12,229 bases of DNA from an uncultured bacterium (GCA_947311335.1 CAMZKR010000092.1:1-12229), one strand, 5' to 3'. Positions 1-7,689 are shown, counted from the first letter of the stretch. Numbers and translations: made by a program. Notes: generated by a model from the sequence alone, not told the origin.

Positions 1-2
1 AT

Positions 3-659
3 ATATCTTGACATTCAAATTTCTCTGTAATTTTAATATTAATTTATATTATATTTAGTGTTTTTATAAATATAATATTAATATTAAAAGATGAGAATAT
101 AACACCAAACTTAAAAAATATCCCTTGAGTAAAAGAAATAATTATAATATTACATTCAATAATCAAGTATATAATATGATATATAAAAAACAAAAACTTT
201 AAAGAAATTAAAGAAATAATTTCATTTGAAGAATTGAAAATAGAAAAATTTGAAAAAAGTTTTTATGAAATACTTAGAAAAAAAAATACGATTAAACATA
301 AAAGATTGATTTATATTCCATTTATAAATTTAATCTTTATAAGAAAAGTAAACTCAAAATATATGTTACATATTGCTAATTCTTATATTATTACACTGAT
401 TTTAATATTATCTTGGGTAATATTTGGTTTCAAAGATAATATACAATTATTATTACTATTTCCTATGTTTTATTGAACTTGATATATAGATAGATTGTGA
501 TATAAAATGCCAATAATATATGATATATATTCTATATATAAAGGCTCTATTAATTTTATCAAAAATATATTTTGAAAAATAAAAATAATCAAAAACACAA
601 AACAAGAAATAAATTTAAAAATAAAGAATAAAAACAATGAGAAATTTAAAATTAAATAA
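3..659 (+). CDS. Membrane protein of unknown function, 5'-truncated by the window edge
   Basis: Read with UGA = Gly, this frame is open from the first base of the window to TAA at 657-659, so the visible 218 residues are the C-terminal part of a longer protein. A strongly hydrophobic segment lies at about residues 7-28 of the visible part, a weaker one near 44-61, and two closely spaced ones at 126-143 and 148-158. Between them is a charged, probably helical stretch (62-103) leading into the motif YIPFINLIFI. The C-terminal 30 residues are Lys/Asn-rich and probably cytoplasmic. No family was recognised. An internal TTG at 234 could be taken as a start, but the frame is open well upstream with coding-like composition, so I reject it. 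The last 23 bases overlap the start of the next gene, so the two are probably co-transcribed and translationally coupled. Confidence 0.75.
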
Positions 660-846
660 TGAAGAAATAATCTTTTCTAATCAAAAAAACTATGATGATG
701 ATTTTTTAAATAATATATATCCATTTAAAATTTTATTAGAATGATTAAATAAAGAATTTTATGATGAAAATCAAAAAATATATTTTAAAGAAATGATCTT
801 TTTACCAAGATATATGAATCAATATGCAAATAATATAAAAAAATAG
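637..846 (+). CDS. Small hypothetical protein, frame ends early after an A7 tract
   Basis: The ATG at 637 lies inside the end of the upstream membrane-protein gene (23 bp overlap). It gives 69 residues, acidic near the N-terminus (a YDDDFLNN stretch) with one UGA glycine. No signal peptide, clear TM segment or known domain is visible. The frame ends at TAG 844-846, directly after seven A residues at 837-843. This is the only TAG stop in the window; every other gene ends in TAA. Dropping one A from the run joins this frame to the open frame that follows, giving one 116-residue protein ending in TAA at 988. I think that longer product is the real or ancestral one, but cannot tell a decayed gene from slippage or a sequencing error. 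Function unknown. Confidence 0.55.
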
Positions 847-988
847 AATAAATCATATTTTAGAAAAAATGAAGAATCTATGAGAAAATATTTTAAAAGA
901 AAATACAACTTTTCAAAATTATATTGAAAAATATCAAGATAAATTAAGTTCATATATAATACAAATAATTAAGTTACTCAAATTATAA
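839..988 (+). pseudogene. Continuation of the 637 gene in the next frame (possible frameshifted C-terminus)
   Basis: After the A7 tract the +1 frame stays open from 839 to TAA at 986-988. The encoded segment is charged with hydrophobic residues at helical spacing (for example INHILEKMKNLGENILKEN), as expected for an amphipathic or coiled-coil helix, and contains one UGA glycine. Alone it could start at ATG 869 and give 39 residues, but it reads better as the C-terminal third of the gene that starts at 637. Its stop codon interlocks tail-to-tail with the rsmE stop on the other strand (6 bp overlap), which is typical of compact CPR genomes and supports 988 as the natural end of the gene. Confidence 0.45.
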
Positions 989-1702
989 AACAAATTTTTG
1001 AATAATAAAAAATCAAACAACAATTCAAGCTGTTTCTGTTCTAAGTATTCTGTTTCATAAAAATATTTTTTTAGTTTTTAATAAACTGAAATTATTTAAT
1101 TCTTTTTTTGAAAATCATCATTCTGGTCATATAAATATATTTATTTTATTTTGAAAGTTTATCTTAAAATCTTTTAAAATAATAGAATCTCTACTTTTTT
1201 CTTGATGCATAATAATATTTATTCATTCTATTTTTTTATTATTTAATATTTGCATAAATTTTATTTCTAAAATTTTATTTCTATTTGATTGCTCTGTAGC
1301 TTCAATTATTATTTTTTTAAATCTTTCTATTTTATTATCCGTTATATTTAATTTTTGACTTCTTTCTGCTCTAAAAAACACTATTTTTTTAAATCATATT
1401 TCTGTAGATTTCTGAATTATGTATTCAATTTTTGATGTTTTATTTGGTAATGCTTGATAAAGTATTAAATCAAAATTAAGTTCTGTGTTTTTTACTGTTT
1501 TCTTTATAAATTTAAATCAAATATTTTTTTTATTTATTTCTTGTACTTCATAAATATAATCAATATTTTTAAATCAATCAAAAAATATTATTTTAGATCA
1601 AATAGATAATCTTAAAACTTTTTCTAATTGAAAAATTAATTTTTTATTTTTTGTTTTTATAATATTATCGAATTTTATATCTTGAATTAAAAATCTATTC
1701 AT
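983..1702 (-). CDS. rsmE: 16S rRNA (uracil(1498)-N3)-methyltransferase RsmE
   Basis: RsmE methylates N3 of U1498 in 16S rRNA, in the decoding region of the 30S subunit, using S-adenosylmethionine. It is a SPOUT (trefoil-knot) enzyme in the cytoplasm. The 239-residue product has the usual family length. An N-terminal PUA-like part (about 1-75) is followed by the SPOUT core: KSTEIGFKKIVFF at 98-110, EATEQSNR at 134-141, IGPEGGF at 191-197 and LGNRILRTETA at 215-225, which are the SAM-binding knot motifs. All 11 glycines, including the three in GPEGG, are encoded by TGA, so with the standard code the gene looks shattered. The ATG at 1702 sits about 25 nt below a good promoter (-10 at 1733-1738). 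The stop codon interlocks with the convergent small gene. Identification is confident. Confidence 0.95.
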
Positions 1703-1732
1703 ATATCAATTTATCAATTAAAAGTTTTATTT

Positions 1733-1760
1733 ATTATAGTTTTGTTTAATGATATTTCAA
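1733..1760 (-). promoter_or_regulatory. Promoter of rsmE
   Basis: On the minus strand TTGAAA (1755-1760) and TATAAT (1733-1738) are separated by 16 bp, close to the sigma-70 consensus. The expected start near 1726 gives a leader of about 25 nt before the rsmE ATG. The -35 box directly abuts the upstream terminator, so rsmE appears to be an independent single-gene unit. Confidence 0.7.
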
Positions 1761-1761
1761 T

Positions 1762-1791
1762 AAAAAAGCCCCTTAAAATCAAGAAGCTTTT
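1762..1791 (-). terminator. Rho-independent terminator of the 110-residue protein gene
   Basis: In minus-strand RNA, AAAAGCUUCUU (1781-1791) pairs with AAGGGGCUUUU (1764-1774) across the six-base loop GAUUUU. The 11-bp stem includes two U·G wobbles and runs into a U6 tract (1762-1767). On the plus strand the two wobbles become C/A mismatches, so the terminator works only in the minus direction. Confidence 0.8.
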
Positions 1792-1806
1792 AATTTAAAC
1801 TTTTAA

Positions 1807-2139
1807 TTATCTAGGCATACCATAAAAATCAAGACCAGAATTATCAACCATAGATTTTGTTATAAAATTTTTCTTTTTTCCTTTTATAAAAAAACCTCTT
1901 TCATCAAGTATTCATTGCTCAACTAAATTACTAACATTTTTAGTTTTTAATTTCTTTTTTGGGAAATTCTTTTTATTTTCTAAATAATGTTTTCTATCTT
2001 TATATGATTGATTTTTCCTTACTTGTGGATTTTCATTTCAAATATAAATTTGAGATGATTTCTTTTTTCACTTGGCTAATTTTCTAGCTGCTGCTTGTTT
2101 TTTTACTATTCTTGAAGTAAGTCCGTGACTATTTGCCAT
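1807..2139 (-). CDS. Small Lys-rich basic protein of unknown function
   Basis: ATG at 2139, TAA at 1807-1809, 110 residues. The protein is strongly basic, with many Lys and Arg residues throughout, an N-terminal Ala/Lys helix-like stretch (KKQAAARKLAKGKKK at 13-27), and no membrane segment or signal peptide. Its later part reads NLVEQGILDERGFFIKGKK (71-89), which looks like a short folded segment flanked by basic tails. Three glycines are UGA-coded. The composition and position beside translation-related genes (tRNA-Gly, rsmE) would fit a nucleic-acid or ribosome-associated protein, but that is inference; I recognise no family. It lies just below the tRNA terminator, with its own terminator at 1762-1791. 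No clear promoter is visible in the 40 bp between, so partial read-through from the tRNA unit is possible. Confidence 0.8.
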
Positions 2140-2180
2140 AATATAATTATTTAAATTTCTAAAATTTAAGTGTATTTTAT

Positions 2181-2243
2181 AAAAAAAAGTAGAAAATACA
2201 AACTAGAAAATATCAATTTTCTAAAACATATCTTCTACTTTTT
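2181..2243 (-). terminator. Terminator of the tRNA-Gly(UCA) transcript
   Basis: Downstream of the tRNA in minus-strand RNA, a long hairpin has an outer 11-bp stem (2233-2243 with 2184-2194), an asymmetric internal loop, and an inner perfect 8-bp stem (2216-2223 with 2204-2211) closed by a four-base loop. It ends in a U8 tract (2181-2188). The 3' end of the tRNA is 7 nt upstream of the hairpin. Confidence 0.75.
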
Positions 2244-2250
2244 ACAAAAA

Positions 2251-2329
2251 TGGAGCGGGGGACGAGGTTTGAACTCGCACACCCAAGGGTTGAAGCCTTA
2301 GTACACTCACTCTTTTATGTTACCCCCGC
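2251..2329 (-). tRNA. tRNA-Gly with anticodon UCA, decoder of UGA as glycine
   Basis: The 79-nt minus-strand gene folds as a cloverleaf: acceptor GCGGGGG/CCCCCGC, discriminator U, encoded CCA end (2251-2253), D stem ACAU/GUGU with a 10-nt loop, anticodon loop CUUCAAC, 5-nt variable loop, and T arm GCGAG-UUCAAAC-CUCGU. The anticodon is UCA (plus strand tga at 2291-2293), which pairs with UGA. Glycine identity is supported by the start GCG, the matching CGC end, U73 and the T arm, all like ordinary bacterial tRNA-Gly. A tRNA-Gly(UCA) is the known basis of code 25 in SR1 and Gracilibacteria. Oddities are the lack of a GG pair in the D loop, an anticodon stem that can extend to 6 bp, and 79 nt instead of about 76. 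It has its own promoter and terminator. Confidence 0.93.
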
Positions 2330-2344
2330 AAAATTATTTTTGCG
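2327..2344 (-). other. Leader hairpin overlapping the tRNA 5' end
   Basis: In minus-strand RNA, CGCAAAA (2338-2344) and UUUUGCG (2327-2333) form a perfect 7-bp stem with loop AUAA. The 3' arm includes G1, C2 and G3 of the tRNA. The -10 box at 2351-2356 would place the transcription start at or next to the first base of this hairpin. The leader could therefore transiently sequester the acceptor 5' strand and the RNase P cleavage site. The pairing is seen directly; the role is inferred. Confidence 0.5.
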
Positions 2345-2350
2345 AGAATG

Positions 2351-2378
2351 AGTATATTAATTTTATACCTTTAGTCAA
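2351..2378 (-). promoter_or_regulatory. Promoter of tRNA-Gly(UCA)
   Basis: Minus strand TTGACT (2373-2378) and TATACT (2351-2356) lie 16 bp apart, each one base from the sigma-70 consensus. The start would fall near 2344, giving a pre-tRNA leader of about 15 nt. No equally good promoter was found on the plus strand for the operon beginning at 2452; TTGCGA (2339-2344) with TTATAC (2363-2368) is the best weak candidate. Confidence 0.65.
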
Positions 2379-2451
2379 ATTTTTTGATTTAATTTTTGAT
2401 TTTAATTAAAAAAAAACTAAAATTTAAAGAATTAATATTTAAAAAAAACAA

Positions 2452-3180
2452 ATGTTAGAAAATGTAATAACAAAAATAGAAACTCAATACTTTGATTCTT
2501 TATCAAAAATAGAAGACTTATGACCTAAAATAATAGGTGCTATTTTGATACTTACTTTATGAATAATAATTTCTATATGACTTTATAAACTAATAATAAA
2601 GATATTTAAAAAATTTAAATTAAAAGATTTAATAGATAAACTTGATATAGATTTTTTAGAAGAAAAAGAAAAGAAAACAAAGGAATCTATAGAATGAAAT
2701 AAAAAAGAACTTATAAAAAGAATAAAATTTTCAGATAGAATTAAAATAGATAAAATAGTAGCAAAATCTGTTTCTTATTATATCTTTTTAGTGTTTTTTA
2801 GATTATCAATTGTTTTTATTGGAATAAAAGAGGTAGAAAATTTTTTATGAGATTTAATAGCTTATTTACCAAGTTTGTTTATATGAGTTGTTATATGATT
2901 TTTTGGAATTAGATTTGCCAATTTTGTTTATGATTTAGTTTATCACACGCTTGAATTAACAAAAGAAAAAACAAGTAAAATAATAGCCATGTGAGCAAAA
3001 GTTATAATACTTTTTTTTACTATTATGTTAGTACTCAACTATATAAAAATAGTAGATGAATTTATTATTAGAGCAATATTTGTATGATTTATAACAATGT
3101 TAACATTAGCTTGATGATTATCTTTTTGACTTTGATGAACAAAAGTGGCCAGAGAAATACTTGAAAGTTTTAGAAAATAA
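2452..3180 (+). CDS. MscS-type conserved TM-helix membrane protein
   Basis: The 242-residue product has about five membrane segments: 27-50, 106-126, 136-158, 178-198 and 204-228. A charged cytoplasmic loop (about 52-100, rich in Lys and Glu) separates the first from the rest. The C-terminal element LAGGLSFGLGGTKVAREILE (219-238) matches the Gly-rich amphipathic helix of the 'conserved TM helix' family related to MscS pores, usually written AFGLGG..AREILE. The protein stops right after this element and lacks the MscS beta and C-terminal domains, as is common for this family in CPR bacteria. A channel or osmotic-stress role is inferred from the family. It is the first gene of the seven-gene cluster, and the next gene starts 4 nt after its stop. 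No Shine-Dalgarno sequence is visible; the leader is almost pure A/T. Confidence 0.85.
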
Positions 3181-3184
3181 TATT

Positions 3185-4552
3185 ATGAAAAAAGATTTTT
3201 TAAACTACATACAAGAAACTTTTAATCTTACAGAAAAAGAAATTAAAAAATTTAAAGAATATATAGAAAAACCTTTAAAAAAATCAATAAGAATAAATAT
3301 AAATAAAATATGAGTAAAAGATTTTAAAACCTTAGCTACAAAAAATAATTGGAGATTAACTCCTTCTTCCCTATGAAAAAATACTTTTTACATAGATAGA
3401 GATAATTTATCGATTCCTCTTTGAAGTACTTTAGAGCATATTGTTGGACTTTTTTATATACAAGAAATAGCGGCTTCTGGTTCTCCTTTTTATATGAGTC
3501 TAGATAAAGTAGATAAATCCAAGTTTATTATTCTTGATATGAGTGCTAGTCCTTGATGAAAAACTACTTCTCTTAGTGAATATTATCCAAACTCTATAAT
3601 AATAGCTAATGAATTACTAAAACCTAGACTAAAATGACTTTTTATAAATTTAAATAGAATGTCATCATTAAATACTATTGTTACAAACTATGATTGAAGA
3701 TTTTTTAAAAATACCCCCGAAACTTTTGATAAAATACTTCTTGATGCTCCTTGTAGTTGAGAATGAACAGCTTTTAAAAGTCCAGAAACTTTAAAGTTTT
3801 GGAATATAAAAAATATAAAAAAAATCTCTCGCTTACAATTTTGATTACTAGAATCAGCTTTTATAGCATTAAAAACTTGATGAGAATTAGTTTATAGTAC
3901 TTGTACACTAAATAAAATAGAAAACGAATGAGTAATAAACAAACTTATAAATAAATATACTTCTAACTTAGAAATAATACCAATAAATAAAAAAAATACC
4001 TATAAGAGAAACTGGCAACATCTTGATTTTACTTGATGATTTTTTGTAGCAAAAATTATCAAAACTACATCATTAATTAAAGAAAAACAAAATAAATGGA
4101 ATAAAGAAAAAAATATAAAATTTGTGAGACAAAATATAGAAAAATTATCAAATAAAGAAGCAAAAAATATAAAAGATTTTATAAAAAATGCTTTTTGATA
4201 TGATGAAAAATATTATTTATACAAATATAAAACAAGTATATTTCTAACTAATAAAAATTTAGATTATATTTGGGAAAAATTATTTTTATATCAAATTTGA
4301 ATCCATATTTGAGAATTAAAAAATTCTGAATTTTTACCTAATTTTTACTTGTGAACTATTCAAATTTTTAAAAACAATATTATAGATATAGAAAATAAAG
4401 ATCTAGACAAATTATACTCTTGAAAATACTTAAAAACAAATAAAAAAGATTGATATTATCAATTAATAAATAAAAGTATGCCTGCTTGAATAGCTAAAAT
4501 AAAAAATAACAATTTAAAAAGTTTACTAGAAAATAATTTAATAAGAAGATAA
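3185..4552 (+). CDS. RsmF/NSUN-family RNA cytosine-C5 methyltransferase
   Basis: The 455-residue product belongs to the NOL1/NOP2/Sun family of SAM-dependent enzymes that make 5-methylcytosine in rRNA or tRNA. Motif I, DMSASPGGKTT (118-128), binds SAM. Motif IV, LLDAPCSGEGT (185-195), carries Cys190, which releases the product. Motif VI, YSTCTLN (237-243), carries the nucleophile Cys240. A GGFFVAK strand (284-290) closes the catalytic domain. The remaining ~165 residues resemble in size the C-terminal RNA-binding extension of RsmF (YebU)-type enzymes, so RsmF is the nearest named relative, though RsmB or an archaeal-type tRNA enzyme cannot be ruled out. In both SAM motifs the glycines are UGA-coded, the clearest proof of the code. 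It lies 4 nt after the previous gene and 1 nt before the next one. Confidence 0.9.
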
Positions 4553-4553
4553 A

Positions 4554-5885
4554 ATGAAAACAAAAATATTTTGATGTAAAGTAAACAAATATTTTACTGA
4601 AGAGTGGATAAATTCTAATTATTTAAAAAATAAAAAAGGCTTTTTTGTAGCAACTTGTGTTGTTACTGATAAAGCTAAAAGAAAATGGATAAAATTTATA
4701 AGAGATTTAGGAAATGATTTATATAGTAATAATAATTTAATTTCTTGATTTAGTGAATGAAAACTGCATGAGTCCCAATCTATGATTGGTCGAGTTTTTG
4801 AAAGAACTAAATTAAAAAAAATAAATTATTATAAGAAAATCTATATAAGTTGATGTTGAGCTTTTATTGATTGAAAAGTACAAAATAATTTTTATAATTT
4901 ATATCCTGAATTGACTAAATTTAAGGATATTATAGTATTGTTAGATGAAGTTCCAAAAAATACACAAAATAAATTTAAAAATAAAATAAAAAACTTAAAA
5001 TTATATACTAAAAAGTTTGTTATTATTCAATCTGGATGTGATAGTTTCTGTTCATTTTGCTTAACTGTAAAAAAAAGATGAAGACATTTTTCTAGAACAA
5101 AAGAAGATATTTTAAAAGAAATACTAGATTTTGAAAAATCTTGATGAAAAGAGGTAGTTTTAACAGGGATTAATTTGTGAGCTTGGGAATTAAAATCAAC
5201 TAATGATTTAAAATCTAATCCTAAAATAAGTGAATTGCTAAAATACTTGCTTGAAAATTCAAATATAAAAAGAATAAGGATTAGTTCTTTATGACCTGAA
5301 TTTATAGATGATGAATTAATTTCATTATTTAAAGAAACTAGAATTTACCCTCATTTTCATTTATCTATTCAATCATGAAGTTCTAATATCCTTAAATCTA
5401 TGAAAAGACATTATGATAGCAAAAGACTAAAAAAAATACTTACAAAGATAAAAAAAACAAAAAGAAAAGATAAAGTAAAAGTAAGTTTATGAGCTGATAT
5501 AATAGTTTGATTTCCATGAGAAATAGAAAAAGACTTTTTAAAAACTTATAATTTAGTAAAAGATTTTAAAATAAATAAACTTCATTGTTTTCCTTTTTCT
5601 GCTCATAAAATTTGAGAAAATGTAATAGCTTGAGATTTTGAAAATCAAATTCCAGAAAAAGAAAAAAAAGAAAGATTAAAAAAACTAATTTCTCTTTGAG
5701 ATAAGATTAGAAAAGATTTTATAAATTCTCAAAAATGAAAAACTTTTAAGATTTTAATAGAACAAGTAAAATTAAAAACTTGGAAAGGATGGACACAAAA
5801 TTATATAGAAGCAAATAATAAAGATTTTAATATAATATCTTGAAAAATTGAAAGAAATAGTATAGTTAAATGAATATTAAAATAA
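4554..5885 (+). CDS. mtaB: tRNA N6-threonylcarbamoyladenosine(37) methylthiotransferase, MtaB type
   Basis: MtaB converts t6A37 to ms2t6A37 in tRNAs reading ANN codons, using two 4Fe-4S clusters and SAM. In the 443 residues the N-terminal MTTase domain has FGCKVN (Cys8), ATCVVT (Cys35) and SGCGAF (Cys101) as ligands of the auxiliary cluster. The radical SAM triad is GCDSFCSFC (Cys162, Cys166, Cys169). TGINLGAW (204-211) is characteristic of MtaB rather than MiaB or RimO, and GADIIVGFPGE (313-323) is a conserved TIM-barrel strand. The last ~55 residues look like a TRAM domain. The distance from Cys35 to Cys101 is about twice what is usual in the family, which implies an insertion of roughly 30 residues in the N-terminal domain. 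Start ATG 4554 is 1 nt after the upstream stop, suggesting coupled translation. Confidence 0.9.
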
Positions 5886-5892
5886 AGATTAT

Positions 5893-6369
5893 ATGAACAA
5901 TAAGATAAAAAAATGTGTCTTTCCTATAACCATAATTATATGAATTCTACTAGATTTATTGTCGAAAAATCTAGCTAGTATTTATATGCAAGATAAAATA
6001 AATATCATATGAGATTTTTTATATTTTAAATTTATTTTAAATAGTTGAATAGCTTTTTCTATAAAGTTACCTTTATTTGTACTGAAAATAATTACTATTT
6101 CTTTGATTATTTGAATTTTTTATTATTATATAAAAGAAGAACAAAAGAAAAATAGTACTTTAATAGATTTATCTTTTTGATTAATTCTTGCTGGTGCTAT
6201 ATGAAACTGAGTTGGAAGAATTTTAAAAGAAAATGTAATTGATTTTATAGCAATAAAATACTTTAGTATTTTTAATCTAGCTGATAGTTTTATATTTATA
6301 TGAGTGATATTGTATTTATATATATTTTTAAAAAATCAGAAATTTAAAAAATCAAAAAATCTAATTTAA
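5893..6369 (+). CDS. lspA: Signal peptidase II (LspA) with one catalytic Asp replaced
   Basis: LspA is the membrane aspartyl protease that removes signal peptides from prolipoproteins. The 158-residue length and four hydrophobic segments (about 9-25, 57-79, 91-107, 127-146) fit. Family motifs are DLLSK (21-25), FILNSGIAFS (47-56), AGAIGNG (100-106), VIDF (115-118) and FNLADSF (127-133), whose Asp131 is one of the two catalytic aspartates. The other normally sits in GNxxDR; here the sequence is GNGVGR (104-109), with Gly108 encoded by GGA at 6214-6216. No neighbouring Asp obviously substitutes, although Asp116 of VIDF is present. Either the enzyme is catalytically altered or an unusual residue takes over. 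It follows mtaB by 7 nt in the operon. The family assignment is firm; activity is uncertain. Confidence 0.88.
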
Positions 6370-6387
6370 ATTTATAATTAAATAATT

Positions 6388-7143
6388 ATGTCTCTTTGAC
6401 CAAGAAAAATTAATATCCAAGATGTATTAACAAATTCTCTTTGATGATTAATAGCATGATTTATTTGAAGTATAATTATACTTATAATTATTTTTATAGC
6501 CTCTTGAACAATAAATTTAGATATCCAATGAGAAATGAATAATTCTAATTTATGACTATGAACAAACTGAATGTTTCCATTTATTCTTTCATTCATTACA
6601 TTTATAGCAACAACAACTACACTAATAGCTACTTACTTTATTTTAAATGTAACTGATCCTGAAAGATATAAAAAAAGTCCTCTAATCTTATGACAAATAG
6701 GTTTTTTTTGAATTTTTACTTATTTTTTTATTACTCCACTTTATATTTTCACATGAATTCAATCATATGAATATATAATGATTATATTTATATGTCATTG
6801 TTTAATTTTAACATTTTGAACATCGATAATACTGGAAATATTAAATAATTATAGATACATATTAACTTCTATTTATTGAAGTTTTGTTTGATTTTTTATA
6901 ACAATAATGATTTCTGTCTCAATTTTTTATTCTCTACCTTGATGATATGCTAGACTTTTATCTTTGCTTGTATTATTACCACTAATAAATACTAGTATCA
7001 TTTTTTTTAAATGAATATTTGAAATGTCCTATTACTATTACAACAAATACACAAACCTTGATCAATTAGGAGATATATTTTTACAAATTGAAGAAGAAGC
7101 AAAAGAAAGAATAAGGGAAGAAATAGAAAAAAATAGCATTTAA
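6388..7143 (+). CDS. Six-TM membrane protein of unknown function
   Basis: The 251-residue product has about six hydrophobic segments: 18-40, 62-86, 98-120, 126-150, 158-182 and 188-208. It has a short polar N-terminus (SLGPRKINIQD) and a charged cytoplasmic tail rich in Glu (LQIEEEAKERIREEIEK at 232-248), preceded by a Tyr-rich stretch FEMSYYYYNKY (211-221). The loop between TM2 and TM3 carries TDPERYKKSP, probably cytoplasmic. Many glycines in the membrane are UGA-coded. I recognise no transporter signature or enzyme motif. It lies between lspA (18 nt upstream) and the AMMECR1 gene (15 nt downstream), so it is probably co-expressed with envelope and housekeeping functions. It could be an envelope scaffold or a transporter subunit; nothing in the sequence decides. 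Confidence 0.85.
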
Positions 7144-7158
7144 TACTAAAAAACAATT

Positions 7159-7689
7159 ATGGTAGATATAGTAAAACAAACTATTGATTTTTTTATAAGA
7201 AATTGAACAATTCCTAAATTATCTGATATAAAAATAAAAGATAAATCTTTATTACAAAAAAAATGATGTATTTTTATTACTTTATACAAAAACTGAGAAA
7301 TTAGAGGTTCAGCTTGAAATATAAAAGAAATAGAAGAAAATATAGTTTATGAAATAATAAACTCAACTATTGATGCAATGAATAATGATACAAGATTTGA
7401 AATGTTATGAAAAAATGAAATAAAATGAATTAAAATAAGATTAGATATAATAAAAGAAAGAAAAACAATAAAAGAATGATTTTTAAAAAAACTAGATCCT
7501 GTGAAATATTGAACTATAGCCATAAAGAAAGATTATACTAAATTAGCTGTAATATTACCAAATATATCTCCTAATCTACTAATAGGAAAAGATTTTTATT
7601 ATTCTTTAGAAGAAAAATTAGAAGAAAAATTTGATGAAAAAAAATATATATTATACGAAATTACAACCAAAATTTTTAGAAATTATTAA
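7159..7689 (+). CDS. AMMECR1-domain protein
   Basis: The 176-residue product is a single AMMECR1 domain. Diagnostic stretches are GCIFITLYKNGEIRGSAGN (36-54), NSTIDAMNNDTRF (68-80), the IKIRLDIIKE strand (91-100) and DPVKYGTIAIKKDYTKLA (113-130), followed by the LPN segment. AMMECR1-family proteins in bacteria and archaea often occur with MEMO1-like and radical SAM (AmmeMemoRadiSam) partners, and their biochemical role is unsettled. Neither partner is adjacent, although a radical SAM enzyme is encoded 4 kb away on the other strand. The usual core RGCIG is RGSAG here (49-53), so the conserved Cys is absent. It lies 8 nt upstream of rmuC and 15 nt after the six-TM gene, in the same operon. Family assignment is good; function is unknown. 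Confidence 0.85.

Noticed and set aside
8..37. TTGACA with a downstream TTTAAT as a promoter for the first gene
   Set aside because: The glycine-code frame is open through this whole region to the window edge with coherent hydrophobic protein sequence, so it is coding; the match is chance.
234..236. TTG as the start codon of the first gene
   Set aside because: The same frame continues upstream to the window edge with no stop, and there is no ribosome binding site at the TTG.
6378..6596. Minus-strand reading frame opposite the six-TM gene
   Set aside because: It lies antisense to a clear coding region; its openness comes from codon composition on the other strand. Similar antisense frames at 7979-8203, 9079-9327 and 10071-10376 were rejected for the same reason.
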